Shown here piece by piece: positions 1 to 12,300 of a stretch of DNA of 64,000 bases. The notes under the pieces are model-generated. The model was not told the DNA's origin. It saw only the letters and a list, made by a program, of their open reading frames with translations, and made no database searches. Position 1 is the stretch's first letter. Every line of letters begins with the position of its first letter. The position numbers and the translations under genes were made by a program. The stretch comes from Serinus canaria (Eukaryota; Chordata; Aves; Passeriformes; Fringillidae), in the NCBI RefSeq assembly GCF_022539315.1, contig NC_066317.1, positions 41,324,435 to 41,388,434 of the forward strand. The letters run 5' to 3'.

Positions 1-3000
1 AAAAAGTATGAAGAGTTCATCTAAATCTGATCATCTGCTGCATTCTAACTTGTTTTGTATAGATATAAATTCACATTATTTTGTATATCTTTTATTTCCT
101 TGATAATCAAGAAGATAATTCACTTGCTTTTGTATGTATCAGATATAGAATTAAAACACCTTAAAAAATTTGTGGCAGTTTATCCTTACTTTTGAGAACG
201 CTCAATAAAATTTGAGCTGTACTTGCCAGGATTGTAAGATGAGGCCCTTTAGAAGTTTTCCCACACTTTTTTTTTCTTCATAGACACAGCCAGTAGTGCC
301 ATCTACAGTTAAGGTTGCTTGAGACTTTCTATTACAAGACCAATTTTGGTTAACTATAATATGGTAAAGCTGATGGTTTTGGTAGAAGCTTTCTCTTGGA
401 ATACTTGTCAGTATTTTTTGCATCACCACGAACAGGTTTAACAGTTCTGATGGTATGACAGGAGATGTATTCACTTTCTTGCCATTGACAAGAGGAAAGA
501 AATGAAAGCACCAAAGATCACACAATAATCTTGATGAAAACCTCCAGCCCTCCCGTTTCATGACAAATATGAAGAGCCTGGCTGCAGTGAAGCACCTTAT
601 GATGGAGAGGAGTCAATGGGAATGTGAGAATTGTGAAATGGGACAGGGAAGAAATTGAGAGAAAAATTAGAAGGCAATTCTGGATGGAGAAGAGATTAGC
701 CAGAGGATGGAAACAGAGAAGGACTAGCAGAGAACTAGAGACAAAATGGTCATAGAGAAATTTTTTTGGTAGATACTCATTTCCCTAAAACCTGAAATGG
801 AACATACACTTACCACATTTTTTTAATGAAACTTGTCATAGTTTTCTTTCAGTGTTTAAACCACAGTGCAAGACTCCTACACTCAAGTAATCCTAGATTC
901 AAGTAACCACTGAAAAGAGTTATGTTTAATTCTTTAACAATGATTTGGCATTTACTTCTCAGTTTACATATTTGTAGCTATTTGCTGTGAGATTCAAGTG
1001 TTGAATTCAAAAATTTCTTAACCTTTTATGCTGTAATGTGCCTGTGGGTTTTGCTATTTTTGGTGCAGAGGTGAATCTGAGTAACTGTGATATTTGGTAT
1101 ATGAAGGAATAGCTGAAAGAAAAAATTTTTTTACAGTTGTTATAGCTCCTTTCTATTAACAGGAAAAACAAGATTTTTTTCCTTTATTGTCCTATTACCT
1201 TTCATCAATTGGTCCCAATTACATCTTCAGCTCATTTCACCTTACCTAATGCCTTGCATAAAACCTCTAATTGTTTTAAGTCTTTTAACTGGAATTTCTC
1301 AGAGCATCTTTAAATTGACTGCTGCCTAATTTTTTTTTTTTCATTATTATTCTTTTTGTTCAGTCTTTCTTAAGGCAAAAATTCTGGTTTTTTGGTTTTT
1401 AATATGTGCAATTTAAAGCCACACCAAAATACCTTAAAATATGAACAATTCTTTAAAACTATTATTCAAACTTCAAAATTTATCATAAATATTGTTCACT
1501 TTTTGTCTTCTGATTGTCTCTTTAAATTTTCCTACTGAAATTACCAGATGTGTTAATTCAGCAATTAATATAAATCCTACACTCACCAATTTTTCTCAAT
1601 ACTTTTTAAACCACCTGCAGCATCAGATAACTTCACTGTATTGAACATAAACAACTTGAGGGTTTTTTGTATTTAATCACAGGTATTTCAAAGGGGAAGA
1701 TGACACCAATGAAAGGAAATATGAAGTAAATATAATTTAAAGTATTCTGAAGTGTATGTAACTAATATTTGCTAAACCTATAAGAACTTATTGGGCTTAC
1801 AAAATACAATACTTTGAATTGTAAAGCACCTTGTGACTAGACTTACCATATGCTGTGATAAGATGTACTTCTTTTTGCAACTAAAAATATATTCCCTTTA
1901 ATTAGAGTTTTTTTCCCTAATTGATTAGTTTCTGTTACTGATTGTCCTGTTACTATGCATTGATGTGTGAGGGAATTGATGATCATCTTTTTTCCAACAG
2001 GTGTCTTTACAAAAGACCTTATAAAGGATCTTTACACTCTTTTTAAAAAAATATTATTCTAAAGGGACTGTGTCCATCTTTCACATTATATTTCTACCTT
2101 GCAGTTATAGACCTCTCAATATATGTAGAGTGATATTATCTCAAATCACAGCCATTTATTATTATGTAACTTTTTTAAGGAATAGCATAGAGGAAAGGAT
2201 TAAAAGAAGACCAAAACAGTGCCTGCCAGAGCTTCTACTTTATGGAAAACTGGATCCCAGCTTAAACTTTTCATTGCTTAAATATTACTCCCCAAATTCC
2301 TTCCAACTGTCTGAACATCTTTATTATTAAGTACTAAACATACTTTATTACAAATTAATAAATATAGAAGGCTATATTCATCACAACTACACTATAATTT
2401 TCTTAATAGTTGTGTACAATTTTGAATTTTTTATCTTTATTGGTCACAACTTTCAACATCTATTATTACTGAGATCTAATAAGAGGTATTAGGAACCATG
2501 ACTGTCATCTTACTGTTTTCTTTACACTTAAGGCTTTCCTGATAACTGAAGGATTATGAATTTTATCCAGCCCTTAGGATTACTTTATTCTCATCTTTCT
2601 TTATAAGTACTTTACAACAGATAGGCATTTAATGACAGCCAGCCAGAAAAATGACTTCAAGGAAACAATGCATTCATTTTTGCATGCATCTTCCATAAAC
2701 ATCTTAAAGAGAGCTTCCAGTATATCCATCTCCTTTTTTCATTTGTCTATGCAGGAAATGGTCCCTTTGCTGATTTTTTTCAGAATTTCAAGGGATCCCA
2801 AACAAATAAGCACTTCACTTGTTCATTCGTGACCCATCATGTCTAAGAGAGCACATGTTGCACACAGATGCTTTATGTGTGTACAACGAATCTGATGTGT
2901 CTAAAATACATCTAAGCCTCAGCTCTTTTCGACCCATGTTGTTTGCTGAAGTCAAAACCAAAGCAAATTTTCAGACATGCATTTTAACATGTATTGTTGA

Positions 3001-3504
3001 AGGAAAAATGCTAAGAAAAAATAGCCACTGTTCTGTATAGGCATAAGTACAGACACCATGTACATCTCAGAAAATTACTGAAAAGAATTGTTTAAGGAAA
3101 TAATGTATAATAAGTTATTGTGGTGTATGGTGATACAATGTCTGATTGATGGCTAAATGTTCTAAACATGCATATACTCACAGGAACCCAAACAAAATGC
3201 AAAAGAGGAAGACAGATGGTCTGTAAACAGTGCTGGTTTTCAGGCAACCCTTTCTCAGTCCCTTAGGTCACTGTTTGTATGAAAGACTGATGACCATCTG
3301 AGGTGCTTCCATGAAAAAAAAGAAACAACCTACCTTAAAAATATCAAAAGGCAATGAAATAAGAAAATAAGTAAAGAAAAGGGTATTTTTCGGAGGTTAC
3401 TCAAAAAGCCAAATTTGGATCAGAGAACAGAGTCTCTCCTTAACAAAAGGGAATGTTTTCTGAGCCCTCTAGCAGGAACACTCTGGAAACTCAATTATTA
3501 ATGA

Positions 3505-3538
3505 GAAGTGGTAAATATATGGAAGTGGTAAATACATG
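3505..3538. repeat. 17-bp tandem duplication
   Basis: Two adjacent copies of a 17-bp unit beginning GAAGTGGTAAATA lie head to tail and differ at a single base (T versus C in the fourteenth position). This is typical of local replication slippage. Nothing suggests a function. Confidence 0.85.
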
Positions 3539-4209
3539 GAGATTTTTCAGTGGTTCCTGAAAACTCTCCATATATAATTTACTGATGTCTTCTTAATCCA
3601 TCTTGCTGAACTAGCAAGGGAATAAATGCAATGATCTCAATGGTCTTTCTTTTCCACCTCTGATTTCTGTGAATCTAAGTTCTTCATGCAATGATCATTA
3701 GAGAGATTATCCCTGAATCAGGATCATGTAAACATATACAGATATACAGAACCACAAATGATAGACTTATTTTTTTCAGGATGTAAAATATTTAATTCCT
3801 AATCATTCAGTAAATAAGAAATTTCAATAGTTCAGTAGAAGTAAAATCATCAGATTTTTTCCTGCTGATTTGTTGATTTATTTTTACTAGTCTCTCTAAG
3901 TCAATTCCTAAGTTGATCGTATTTCTTCACTGAAGAAAAGCAACAATTACAGAAGGTTTGCAGTGCTATGAGCTGGCATATAGTTTCTAAACACTTCAGC
4001 ATGCATTGAATAAAACTGCAAAAATGGAAATAGGCCATATATAACAAACATAGGATTTTTAATACATTATGTGTGAACCATGTTTTTCATGTATTTATCT
4101 CATTAAGGCTGATCAATGTAATGTTATTCTATATCATCATTAATTTAATGTAACCATTTATAAATAGTTACTAACAAGATTTGAGATTCAAAGGACTATT
4201 TTTAATCAT

Positions 4210-4253
4210 AGATAAATCACATTGTGCGATAGATTTTTAGATAAATCACATTG
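4210..4253. repeat. 15-bp direct repeat
   Basis: AGATAAATCACATTG occurs twice (4210-4224 and 4239-4253), separated by 14 bases. The exact match points to a recent local duplication. Confidence 0.85.
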
Positions 4254-5371
4254 GGTTCCCTATCAACCTAGTCATCCCTATGAAACTCTGTCCAAGTTTG
4301 TTACTTCAGCTGGAGTCACTCTTCTGTTATACTTCTGTCATGGTCACCTTGGGAAAGGCTACAATGCAATAATTCACATTGAGAGGCACTCTTTGTGACA
4401 CATTTATAAACACTTGGTATTCCAAAAGTATTCTGGATAATTACTGTATCCTTGCTAGAACTGTTTTCTGATGTATCACCGAAACCCAAATGGTGAGAGA
4501 TCAGAGAGTACACACAGTTTTTCTGGCATCTATTACCAGACTTGGGACACTTATGCCTCAGTGAATGAGAGTGGTGAAAATTTACAGAGCTGCAGGTTCA
4601 GTATTTTCAGACGTGGTTTGTATCCTTATATAGATTGTTTTATCTCCTATTAATCATTAGAAAATTGTTCATAACAACTTTTTGTTTCATGAAGCCATTT
4701 GAAGAAAGGATGCATAAAGACTGGTATAAATGAAATAACTACAGATATTAGTTTTACTCTTTTCTTGGTGCCAGCAGAATTCATTCATTGTGGGGAAAAA
4801 GAAATTAGGTGCTTGATTTTTTTTTTATATATTTCAAATCTGACATACAAAATAACATTCTCAGTAAAGTGGATCTTTAAAAACTGGAAAATATTATAAA
4901 AATATTGTGACTTGTTTTTTTTCTAAATCTTCCACACTAGATAAAATGGATGGTTCTCTTTGAATTTACCGTAAGAAAAGATTTTTCATACCCATTTATC
5001 TGTGGCCATTTCATGCCAACAATGTTGGTTAAAAAGAGACCACTTACAAGAAAGAAATGAGACATGGCAAATTGCTTGCAAGAACACAACACTTTTCATA
5101 AGAAATGAAGAAAAACTAATGAACAAAGTGAAATATTTATTAGAAGAGGTTCCACTGCTCTACAGCTAAAACCATTGCAGTAAAAGTATTTTTAAATTGT
5201 ATTTGGAGAGATAGCTTTCCATTCTTAAGCAAGAGAATCCAATTTTGACAATCGCAGAAGTGAAAAAAATGTTATTACAATGGAATATTGTTTTCCATAA
5301 CTTATATGGGACATGGAATCTATGAAATCTTATCAAGCTATTTTTATGGCTCAGAAGCACAAAATAACTAA

Positions 5372-5397
5372 TACTTACCCTTCCTTATGGGTAAGTA
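5372..5397. repeat. Hairpin with 9-bp perfect stem
   Basis: TACTTACCC is followed after an 8-base loop by its exact reverse complement GGGTAAGTA. The arms resemble splice-donor sequence on both strands (GTAAGTA), but I see no exon ending there in either direction. It is most likely a chance or slippage-derived inverted repeat. Confidence 0.7.
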
Positions 5398-5806
5398 CCT
5401 AACTGAACAACTAGAAAAAAACCCCAACATTCTTTTTAACCCAAGTCTACAAGAAGAGTGTGTTACATTTTATTTTATGTAATAATTCCAGGAACCCAAC
5501 TCCAGGTCCTCCAATATTATGATGGAGAAGAAACACAAAGATAAGAGACCAGAGATTTAGTGCAATGATTGAAAAAGCTTGAAAAATATTCTCAGAAAGA
5601 TACTATTCTATACCTAATGTATGATAATGTATATCTTTCCCTAAAATTCATACAACTGATAAAAGGACTAAAGAAATAAATTTTGACACCTCCAGGAAAT
5701 CATATGCAGTTGACAACACCTTCACTCAAAATTTCAAAACCATGTAAAAAGACAAGATCTGCAGTATCAAGCTAAAAGCTACATGAGAGTAAAAAAGAAG
5801 AAATGT

Positions 5807-5833
5807 TTTAGTTCTTCCTAAGGAAGAACTAAA
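5807..5833. repeat. 27-bp perfect palindrome
   Basis: A 13-bp arm (5807-5819, beginning TTTAGTTCTTCC) is followed by one central base and the exact reverse complement arm (5821-5833). No flanking terminal repeats or second copy were noticed, so it is not clearly a mobile element. It could be the product of a template-switch mutation. Confidence 0.8.
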
Positions 5834-8079
5834 GCACACTCCTTGTTTTAGGTGACTAAAGGGAGGCTAAGGGGATTTAAATTTAAAGCAGATTTCTACT
5901 AAACTCTAAAGAAGATCCAGTCATTGTTCTAGAATTGTCAGGGAAAGTTCAGAAGAAGAAGAAAATGTGGAGGTTTTTTAACGTGCGTCATCAGCTGAGG
6001 AATTAATATTTTATTATAGTACCAACTCAAATTTCTGTTCTATAAATTGTTTTCCCACAGGTAGTTATACATAGGGAACCTTAGCAAAAGTGATCCCCCA
6101 TTTGATATAATAGTATCACATACGGAGAAATAATTTACCAGATGGTAGTTTAAAACTATAATATTGTAGTTTAAAGGTCTTTTGTATCATTATCTGGTTT
6201 ATAATATACATACTTTATAGGTAATGTTTGATATCACACAAAATGCTATACAACTGAATGAAACAATATTGCTCCTTATGATGAGTATCTATTATTTAAT
6301 GGTACTTTTTTGTTTTCACATAAGGCTGTGAGTTCAACATGGCATCTTAGTTTGGGTTACATTAGAGGCTGCTAACAGACAGGCATCTCAAAAGAGCTAT
6401 TTTGTGGTTCTATGCCTGGATTGTCTTGAAATTCAAGCAAAATGTCATGGAACACTACTTATGCTCAGATTCCAAAATCCTTACTTGGTGGTATGCTTGG
6501 CTTGGTACATAATGTCCCTGTATTTGTTGCAGAATTTGGAGTGTAATGCAATATTGGGCACAAGCATGAAAGGACCTGATCCAGCATTATAGAAGTAGAA
6601 CCACTGAAACATTTATATAAATTGAAGTTCTGTTTCTAATATGCAATGGGCTGCCCCTCACACAACTGGCAATTGAAAAGTCATTGCTCTTTTCAAGGGC
6701 TCTGCAGGTTTTTAAAGTGTATTTTAAATTAATCACCATATTTTTCACACGAGCTAGACTAAATCCTTTCCTCCTAGTCAGTCTGTTTTTTTCCTCACAA
6801 ATAGGTTAAACAGTAGAAAGTACTTTGCACCTGCTGTTTGGCAGAGCGTGTCTTGCAAATAAAATCTTCTAAAACTATATTGCTGTAGTCAGCTTCTGTA
6901 AATTAAGGTAGTTCTGTTGGGCTTAGTGAAGTTTTACTGATTTACAGCTGCTAAGGTTCTGGCCCTATGGTTTCTCCAATAATTACTGATGTTCAGTCTA
7001 CAGAGGCAGAGATCACATTCTGCTTTTCAAGAGTTTACTTGAATCTCTTCTTGTTATTTCAGAATGTTCTTGATGTATGATCCACAGTCAAATACTTCAA
7101 AATTCATAAAAATTGGTGACTGTCTCCTATTTCACAATGATAATATTAAAAAATGAACTAGTACAAATTCACTAACAAATGTCTCTGTTCTTTACTGGCA
7201 GAAATAGCCAGCAGAAAAAGCCTTAATAGGATAAGATTTCCAAAGAAATGTTTTTAGAAAACAGGTAAAACAGACATTGCTAAAACAGACATAGAAGCCT
7301 CTGTGAAGTAAAAGGTATGTTTGGGAAACTAACTGACTGGAATGTTCTGGTTTTTTCCTGCCCATAGTCTCATTCTTCATTTTTTTACTATTTCTTCTTT
7401 GATGATAAATCCACACAGAAAGAAGTCTTCTGTTTCTACCAGTTTTCAGTCTTCAATGACCTGCAGTGGTCATTGGCTACTCAGTGTTTTAGCTGTATAT
7501 TAATGAGCATTTTCTGCCATTCAAAAAAATTCAAGTATTGTCTTACTTTTTAGCTCTCTGAGAAAGAGACAATCAAGAAAATTTAGAGGAAAAAAAATCC
7601 ATAAAAAACCCCTTCCAACTTAAAAAGCCAACCAAAAAACATGGAAGAACCAGTCCAGTGTTGATTATATGACTGAACTGGGGTGACTGAGCTCTCTGTA
7701 GCCTGTATTCAAAAAGAGCAGTGAATTTTTGAATTTTTTTGGTATGTGGTGGATCTTATCTTTTCTTGCAGCACATTTTCCCAAGAACGAAGCCTAATCT
7801 GATGGGTACAGATAAAAATGAAATAGTGACTTAAATGGAATATTATATGGTAAAACAGTATTTTTCTTGCTAAGATAAAAATACATTTCTTCTCATAAAA
7901 AAATGAGAATTTTTTTTTTACTATGTTTATAATTGAATTTACTCTGCTATTTGTAGTACAGCTCTTTCATTAGTATACATGGAATTATTAACAGCTATGA
8001 AAAGAAATTCTATATAAAAACATATTAACATATAAATGCCATGAATAATTAGTACATTATGTTATTGCCCTTTTATTTT
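5834..8079. other. AT-rich non-coding stretch, nothing specific
   Basis: Only short chance open frames occur here (for example 62 codons at 6404-6592 and 74 codons on the minus strand at 7192-7416). I saw no repeat family or RNA gene. Confidence 0.6.
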
Positions 8080-8150
8080 GAGGATAAGAAAACTCTATGC
8101 TTAGGAAGACACAAACTTCTCTAATCTCAAAAGGCTAATAAATCATTGTT
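8080..8150 (+). mobile_element. Possible MIR-type SINE core fragment
   Basis: The order of motifs GGATAAGAAAACT, then an AAACTTCTCTAATCTCA-like segment, then GGCTAATAAATCA follows the core of the ancient tRNA-derived MIR SINE (a 'gaaactgag… taacttgcccaaggtcac… gctagtaa' pattern), with heavy divergence. This is judged by eye only. Such old fragments are known in amniote genomes and are often too decayed for a firm call. Confidence 0.3.
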
Positions 8151-9239
8151 TAAAGTACACTGAGAACTCTGAATCTGGCATCTGAAAAGAAGAAAAACTG
8201 CTTTGATTTTTCATCCCTTTTGATCTTTTATTTCTGCAAGTATTTTTCATATGCATTAAAAAAACCTCCTATTTCTCAGTGAAACGACAGTAATGAAATG
8301 TCCGGCCATTTTTCAAAAGTAGCACTGTTTCTATTACACCTATCATTGGCAATAAGTGTATTGAGAATAGCAGGCAGCCAAAGCATTAAACTAGCTTAAA
8401 GATATATTAAGGAGATGTCAGAATACAGGGCAGATAGGTCTTCTGAAGCTATACAGTAATAAACCCATGAAAAGAAATGGAAGTAGGGAAGGAAAAAATC
8501 ATTATTATAAAATTATTTTTAACAGAGGAGGAAATAAAGAGATTGAAACTTAGTAAGTACTAATAAATTGCTATGGGTGTTATTCGCCCATCAGAATAAG
8601 AACTGTGAAAGTCTTGCTAGTTCCCTGACACAGACATCTGGGTAAGAAATAAGGAATGCAGTTCTTAAACCTGAAATGGTTTTGAACTGAGATCTTCACA
8701 GCACATTTTTGGAAACGGGCACTTCAAAGCCAGCATTAATATTGGCATACAAAAAATTTGCAAAATACCTCGTGTTTCCTTTTTGCCTAAGAGGAACAGA
8801 AGAACTGCAGCAAGACACTTAAAATCTGGTTTCTCTTGGTATTTATCTGCACATAGAAATTTTATTCAGGCTTTGTGTTTGTTTTTGAGAGAGTGTGTCT
8901 GATGTCAGGTTGGAAATGCAAGTCTGAGAAATCAAGATTTATGGTTTTCAAGAGTAGAATATAGGGTTCATGATGGATCTGAGAGATGCCAGGATGCTCC
9001 ACTGTAGAAAAATTACTGAAACAGCCACCTTAAATCCAATATCAATGAGCAAATGCAAAAACTGCTGCTGGATTTCTAGAACAGAAAATCTTTACTGGAT
9101 CTGGAAGCACTGTGGCAAATAATCAGACTCCTTTGATTTTCAGCTCCCTTTACAAGACTAAACTTTGAAGTCACAATATCCAGAAGAACTGGAAACCACT
9201 CTTTCAGACTAATAAAGGGCTAAATTACAATTTACTTAC
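8151..9239. other. Non-coding stretch, nothing specific
   Basis: AT-rich DNA without a supported gene or repeat. It lies downstream, in minus-strand sense, of the candidate exon at 9240-9399. If that exon is real, this would be intron. Confidence 0.55.
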
Positions 9240-9399
9240 TTTTTAGTTTGGGAATCAAATGACATGAAAATTTTTGTCTGTCCTCCATTTCCAAAGTAAA
9301 TTTCTGTTGCTTCTTCCAAAATATCAGCTTTAGAGTAATTTTTAAAATAAGTACAGTCAAAACCTCCCTTTTCTATGTTCATCTTCATTGATTTACATC
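9240..9399 (-). CDS. Candidate internal coding exon, product unknown
   Basis: On the minus strand a 160-bp segment is open in one frame. It is preceded by an acceptor-like TTGGCTTTTCAG (with a CTAAT branch-point-like motif just upstream) and followed by a strong donor, GTAAGTAAA. Spliced there, the exon would carry two leading bases, 52 full codons and two trailing bases. The encoded peptide has a natural-looking composition with mixed charge and hydrophobic residues, for example SKADILEEATEIYFGNGG. I do not recognise the protein family. No neighbouring exon on the same strand was found, the polypyrimidine tract is only moderate, and a chance open frame with chance splice sites is a serious alternative. 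The surrounding open frame extends upstream to 9538, past the putative acceptor. Confidence 0.28.
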
Positions 9400-12300
9400 C
9401 TGAAAAGCCAATTGAATTAGCTGTATGAAGTTCACTGGGCTTTGAAGTAGGCCTTGACAGAAGCCCATATCTGAGCAGTACAGAACATTGTTCCTTCCAT
9501 AGACTTAGGAGTACTTGAGCATTAACCCTTCCTGTCATATATAAGCACTACCTTTAAAGATCCCAAAACTCTTATGATGTAGGCAAGAATCATATTCCGA
9601 AAAAATCTTTTATAAGTTCTTATTTTAAAACTCAGTTCACAGAATGTGGAAAAAGAATATTTTATTTCAACCTTCCACACAGACAATTTAATAGCTATTC
9701 TGTCACTATCCTTGTAAAAGTGCATTGCTATGGAAATACCAGTACATTGCTATACTACTCATACCAATGAAATAATTATTCATATGTATTTAAGTGTTTT
9801 CCACTATATAATTATTTTTACTAGTGTAATATTAAGGTCTTGATATTAGAGTGAAAAAACAGTGCTTCCTAAAAATAAACTCATTCTTTAGTGTCATCCT
9901 TATTACGTTATCTGAATGGAGCCAAAGTGCGTGGGATATTACGAACAATAAAACCTCTTTTATTTTTAGTCTGGAATGACACAGTTTGGTGGTTTCACTT
10001 GGCTCACCACCATGGTCTAAGAGGATATAAAAGTCATTATCATTTCAGTGGAACTATTGGTCTCAATTTGTTAATAAATCTTACTTTTTTACTCCAGATT
10101 GTCTTTGGCATCACAGTTGTCTGAAGCACTATGCAGGAAATTATTAAAATTAAAAAAAAATAATAAAAAGGAATGGTAATTGTAAACATGTTTTTAAAAG
10201 ACTGATTATTATTCTGCTTTTTGAAATTTACACATCCTCCTGGGTGTTGCAATCATACATATTTGGACACATAGTTAAGTTTGGCAGGTAGGTTTAGATT
10301 CTGAGGTTGGGAGATCCCAGTCAGAAATGGGTTGGGTTTATTATCAGCCATTTCCCTGTTACAGCAAAGTCAGAAGCATACATATAAAATATGATTTTAA
10401 GGGGAAGGTTTGTGAAGTCACAAGGTGGCCTCCAAGTCAGAAAGAAAAAAGAATGAAGGAAGGAAAAGAAAACAACAAGCTAAACTTTTAAACCTGAAAG
10501 CTATCATGAAAAATAAAAATCATTCTTAAAACCTTTCTACTCATAAACAAAAACCCCAGCTAATTGTGGGGCTTTTTTGGGACTGCAACTTATAGAATAG
10601 AGAGTGAACATATAGAACCACATTGAACACTGATATCAAAAAGTAGTCAAGCACAGCTTAAATCTACATCAGAACTATTTCTTATGATCATTTACTTGTC
10701 AAGGAAGTTCAAGAAAAGTTCACTCAATTAAATTTATTAAACCTGAGATATTGCCTAATAAATTGAATTATTTGTAGTTCAAGTCTATTAACATTTTTCT
10801 GTCAGTTTTATTGATTCTTAATTGAATAATTCAAAATATCTTACATTCACTAAAATTTGTTTAATACTGCACCAATTTACTTGCATTCATAAATTTTATT
10901 TTGGTGCAATATTGAGAACCCAACACTTTAGGGACAAGGCAAGCAAAAGCTAAAGTTAAGATTCTCCAGAGCAACAAATTAGAAAAAACAAATGGCACAG
11001 TTTGTGACCTGAGTGACAAGATCATGTCTTCTTATTCGTGGAAATTAATCTTTTTGCTGGAAATTAGCATCTGGTCTGCTATTTTATTGTACTTGACACA
11101 CCTAACTCATTCACTGCCTACTAATACTAAATGACCACTGCCATACTATTGTGAGAGCAAAAAACCCCACATTCTTTCATTTTAAAATATCTCATTGGAG
11201 AAAAAAATACATTGCTTGCAAATTCACAGTAAGTTTTGACAGGAATTTTGTGAGGTTATACGACAAGAAGAAAAATTACATAGTACTTCTTTTAAAGTAT
11301 TTCATTTACATTGTAATAAACCCATATGAACCAGCTTATCTTTCACACAGCAGCTGCTGCTTTTCACATGACAAATACCAAAAAAGAGAGCACAGAGTTA
11401 TTAGGCCTTTGAAGAAAGATTTGTTGAAAATATGAAAAGAAGCAGACAAAAATTTTGTTCAGCACATCTGAGAGGTTTTTCCCAGTCATGGTATTTTAAG
11501 GTCATTCAGACCCCTAAGATAAAGATCTTCTCCCCATGCCTCAGTGTTAGATGTGTATATACCCTGTGAATTAGCTCTAGCAGGTTAATTAAGTAATTTA
11601 TCTCCTTTCGTTGCCCTTTTACTTATATGCTACTTTCTAGTCATTTTTATTAACAGATATATTTTCATCTCATCAGATCATAGATGCTGGATCAGAGAAA
11701 GATTTAACTGGCTACAAAGGATATGGTTGGGGTTTTTAGGAAACTCTTTAAGAAACTTATGAATTTTGCACAAATTCAGATTTTTTATCATGAACTCATA
11801 AAGATGATTTATTTACCTTTTAATGCTTTCTACATACCACGTAACATGCAGGGAATCAAACCACCTTGCCTTGGATAATATTTTTCACTAACATGAAATC
11901 ATCCAGGAAAAAAAAGTAGTTATAGCAAGCCTCTAAACTAGAGCATGAACCTAGGATGCTTTTAAATTCCTGTCATGCTAAACATGTGGAGCCTAAGGTT
12001 AACCTAGGATTAGGCTGTGGATATTCAGATATTCAGTAACTTTGTGGTATAAATTCAATATATCTCCACTGAGTTATACTGGATAAGATGTTACAGCTGA
12101 CAGTGTTGAATTCCTTCTTTCTCTTTCTGCATCAATAACATATTAGTAATATATGTGATATATGTATTGCAGAAGAATGTAATAATATGTTTCTTAATAT
12201 TACTGAAGTTCCTTGGTAATAAAATGTGCTGTAGACAAAATGCTTTCTAGAGAATATATTTTTATCAATAATAATGTGTAGTCATTATATAGTGTAATCA

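Larger units (their letters stand above)
1..5371. other. AT-rich non-coding stretch, no gene seen
   Basis: No convincing coding exon was found on either strand. The longest open frame is 119 codons on the minus strand (202-561). It contains no recognisable domain and no obvious splice context. T-rich and A-rich runs are scattered through the stretch, for example near 1328-1341. The only internal structures I could pick out are two small direct duplications near 3.5 and 4.2 kb, listed separately. The stretch reads as ordinary intergenic or intronic vertebrate DNA. Confidence 0.6.

Noticed and set aside
202..561. 119-codon minus-strand frame
   Set aside because: The peptide matches no family I know, and no exon boundaries fit it.
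9891..10124. 77-codon plus-strand frame with a hydrophobic C-terminus resembling a membrane segment
   Set aside because: The hydrophobic run comes from T-rich DNA, and there is no family resemblance or conserved motif.
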